From: Rhizophlyctis rosea
Taxonomy: Eukaryota > Chytridiomycota > Chytridiomycetes > Rhizophlyctidales > Rhizophlyctidaceae
DNA: 10,192 nucleotides
Direction: 5' to 3'
NCBI GenBank assembly: GCA_027596075.1
Contig: JADGJC010000682.1
Span: forward strand, 1-10,192
Shown: positions 8,404-10,192 of the stretch, piece by piece
Position numbering within the stretch: position 1 is the stretch's first letter
Layout of the letters: every line of letters starts with the position of its first letter
Position numbers and translations under genes: made by a program
The notes under the pieces: generated by a model
The model's input: only the letters and a program-made list of their open reading frames with translations
What the model was told of the DNA's origin: nothing
Databases searched by the model: none

Positions 8404-10094
8404 ATGTCGGACGACGATAGGGACGAACGGGCACTGGTACGCTTCTCTGGCGACGTGAGCCACAATGCAACCCGACTAACAAAACTTTAGCTCGAGAACG
8501 AAATCTTCGGTGGTTCCGACGATGAACTTCTCGATTCAGACGACGGTGAGTCAGTTCACATGTCAAGTCTGTGAAATTGCAAGCTCACCAGACTGTGCCA
8601 GACCGCGAACCGTCGAGGAATCGTGCCAGAAGTGCCAGTCCACTCCCCAGCCTGGACGAAGCAGAGACCGGAAACAAAGACGCTGACTACCAGCCACTCC
8701 CAAGCTTCAAGAAACGCAAAGCACGAGAGGGGGACGAAGATGGGGAGCGAAGGACGTAAGTGTTGCGTTCCATACTCTTTATGATATTGGTTCTCACTTC
8801 TCTTCCAGAAAGAAAATTGTCCGACGAAAGAAACGGGTGAGCCGCAGCCGGCCCGTGGCGTCCGACTTCCCTGCCGAGACCGAGCGCGAGCCCGAGCCAG
8901 AACTGCAAGGCAGAGCAAAGGCCGAAAAGGAGTTTGATGATTTCGTGGGTACAATTACGGGGAAGGGATTGTACAGAAGAAGTAAACAAGACAGCATTGA
9001 TACGGTGAGGAAAACTTTGCTCGTTCCGTCTCGTAATTACTCATAACTCATCCAAATGGCGGTCACAGGGAGCCGACGAACAATACCGCGCGCTCGCAGA
9101 TCAAATGCAGGAAGCAGCTGTGAAAGATCAGGATATGAACAGGGAGAAGAAACCAGGGTTAGCGAAGTTGATGCTGTTACCGGCCGTCATGACAAACCTT
9201 CAGAAGTGGGTTAAAGCGCCATTATGCAGCATCTTGTTTAGTCTCACAAAACGTCGCCATTCCAGAGAACATCTCTTTGAAGTCGCAGTCGAAAATGAGA
9301 TTCTGTTAGGGATCAAGTCATGGCTGGAGCCCCTATCAGACGGGTCACTCCCAAATTACAACGTGCAGAAATCTATGATGACTATTTTGGAAAGGGTCAG
9401 TGAGCAGCGCGCCACATGTCTCTACGCTGAACATACTCAAACGGAACTTTTCCCTGTAGATGACGGCAAGAAAAGAAATCAATAAAGAAGTGTAAGTTAC
9501 CTCACGTTAGCTATTGTGAGAGGGAAATGGGCTTAGCCGTTCTTCCGTGTGTAGATTGCGGACATCCAAATTGGGCAGAATCGTCAACTTTTACACAAAA
9601 TGCGAACGTGTCAACGAGGAGATCAGACGTAGTGCGAACGCCCTGATAGGTACCCGTTCAACGGCTACTTCTCATCACGTCACAACGACTGACCCTCCTC
9701 CACCTCCCAACCAGACAACTGGGCCCGACCCATCCTCGGCCGCTCCGCCAACCTCCGCGAAAAAGACATGACAACCGCCGCCGCACCCGACTACGCAACC
9801 CCACCACCAAAAGCCCACGCATCCCGCCCTCGCTCCCTAGCCGAAGCCAGTTCCTCGCCTAAACCCGTCATGCCCAAAGCCGCGGGAGAGAAGGATAAAC
9901 CCGAACGCGCGACGATGCCGTTCCCGGTCGCGACGGCGTTCCGCGTTGCGCCGGCGAGTACGGTTACGGCGAGGGGTGGGGGCGGGGAGAGGAGTGGTGG
10001 TGGGGGGAAGGGTCAGCCGCAGAGTCAGTATAGGAGGTTGGATTCGAAGTTGAGGTTGATGGCGCAGAAGGGGGCTAGGTGGGAGAAGCATTGA
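8404..10094 (+). CDS. IWS1: Transcription elongation factor IWS1/Spn1, nine exons, 403 residues
   Basis: Exons 8404-8436, 8491-8545, 8602-8755, 8809-9004, 9069-9205, 9266-9395, 9460-9491, 9555-9649 and 9715-10094. All eight introns (53-65 bases) are GT-AG and phase-compatible. IWS1/Spn1 is a nuclear protein that works with Spt6 on elongating RNA polymerase II. The N terminus is acidic (MSDDDRDE, then EIFGGSDDELLDSDD), followed by a basic patch (KKIVRRKKR). A helical TFIIS N-terminal-like (TND) domain spans about residues 148-286, with KPGLAKLMLLP, WLEPLSDGSLPNYNVQK (211-227), SKLGRIVNFYTKC (250-262) and NWARPILGRS (279-288). The tail is Ala/Pro/Gly-rich and ends in a basic segment (YRRLDSKLRL), as in fungal homologues. 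Length is close to the roughly 410 residues of yeast Spn1. The chosen ATG has A at -3 and leads directly into the acidic start typical of the family. The 33- and 32-base exons 1 and 7 are easily missed by gene finders. Confidence 0.93.
9206..9265 (+). other. Frame-preserving, stop-free intron inside the IWS1 domain
   Basis: The intron has donor GTGGGT, a CTCAC branch-like site at 9243-9247 and acceptor TTCCAG. It is 60 bases long with no stop codon in the host frame, so an unspliced message would insert 20 residues between LQK and EHLFEV. Removal restores the spacing expected in the TND domain, hence the call as intron. Confidence 0.8.
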
Positions 10095-10192
10095 AGGGTG
10101 GGCGTGGGGGGGGGGGGGGGGGGTGTTTTTGGGTTTGGGGCTTGTGGGGGTTATTTTATGTTTTTAAATATGAAGGTTATGGCTTATTCTTT
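10095..10192 (+). terminator. IWS1 3' flank with an 18-base G tract and AT-rich end
   Basis: After the TGA stop the strand is G-rich, with an uninterrupted run of 18 G at 10106-10123, then further GGG, GGGG and GGGGG runs up to about 10150, then an AT-rich stretch (TTATTTTATG, TTTTTAAATA) that could direct cleavage and polyadenylation. No exact AATAAA is present. The G runs could form a quadruplex in the transcript. Confidence 0.45.

Noticed and set aside
8837..9046. Intron starting at GTGAGC (8837) in IWS1 exon 4
   Set aside because: The sequence reads through in frame to the conserved acidic/basic linker, and no acceptor restores the frame to the downstream domain.
9396..9485. Read-through of IWS1 exon 6 to the TAA at 9483-9485
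   Set aside because: It would truncate the TND domain; splicing 9395 to 9460 gives the expected helix sequence leading into SKLGRIVNFYTK.

Overview
The window reads as nuclear DNA of a fungus. It holds two protein genes broken by short spliceosomal introns (53-77 bases, GT...AG, several with a CTNAC- or CTRAY-like branch site close to the acceptor), and both encoded proteins have fungal relatives. So many introns in short genes suits an early-diverging (chytrid-like) or basidiomycete fungus better than a yeast. That placement is inference; no ribosomal RNA or other marker gene is present.

Right end (8404-10094, plus strand): a gene for the transcription elongation factor IWS1/Spn1, in nine exons, 403 residues. 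This is the firmest call. Every splice junction keeps the frame, and the TFIIS N-terminal-like domain is recovered in the usual order. Its 3' flank carries an 18-base G tract.

Middle (4862-8069, minus strand): a five-exon gene for a 984-residue protein. An N-terminal globular part, possibly ubiquitin-like, is followed by a very long Ser/Asp/Glu-rich disordered region with several basic patches and a basic, charged C-terminal tail. Its layout and some motifs resemble the fungal Net1/Dnt1 nucleolar scaffold family; that name is tentative. The two genes are head to head, with start codons 334 bases apart, so 8070-8403 must hold both promoters.

Left half (1-4740): no convincing complete gene. 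What stands out is that the last exon and 3' flank of the 984-residue gene recur twice more on the same strand, a clear frameshifted copy at about 3270-3650 and an older one at about 920-1126 that keeps an open frame to the matching stop codon. The three copies share their 3' end and differ in how far they reach 5', as partial tandem duplication followed by decay (or 5'-truncated insertion) would give. A 26-base tandem duplication (2069-2120) and a G-quadruplex-type motif (3604-3627) are the other structured elements.

All exon joins were deduced by eye from reading frame and splice consensus, without transcript data. Family names rest on remembered motif patterns, not on a search.
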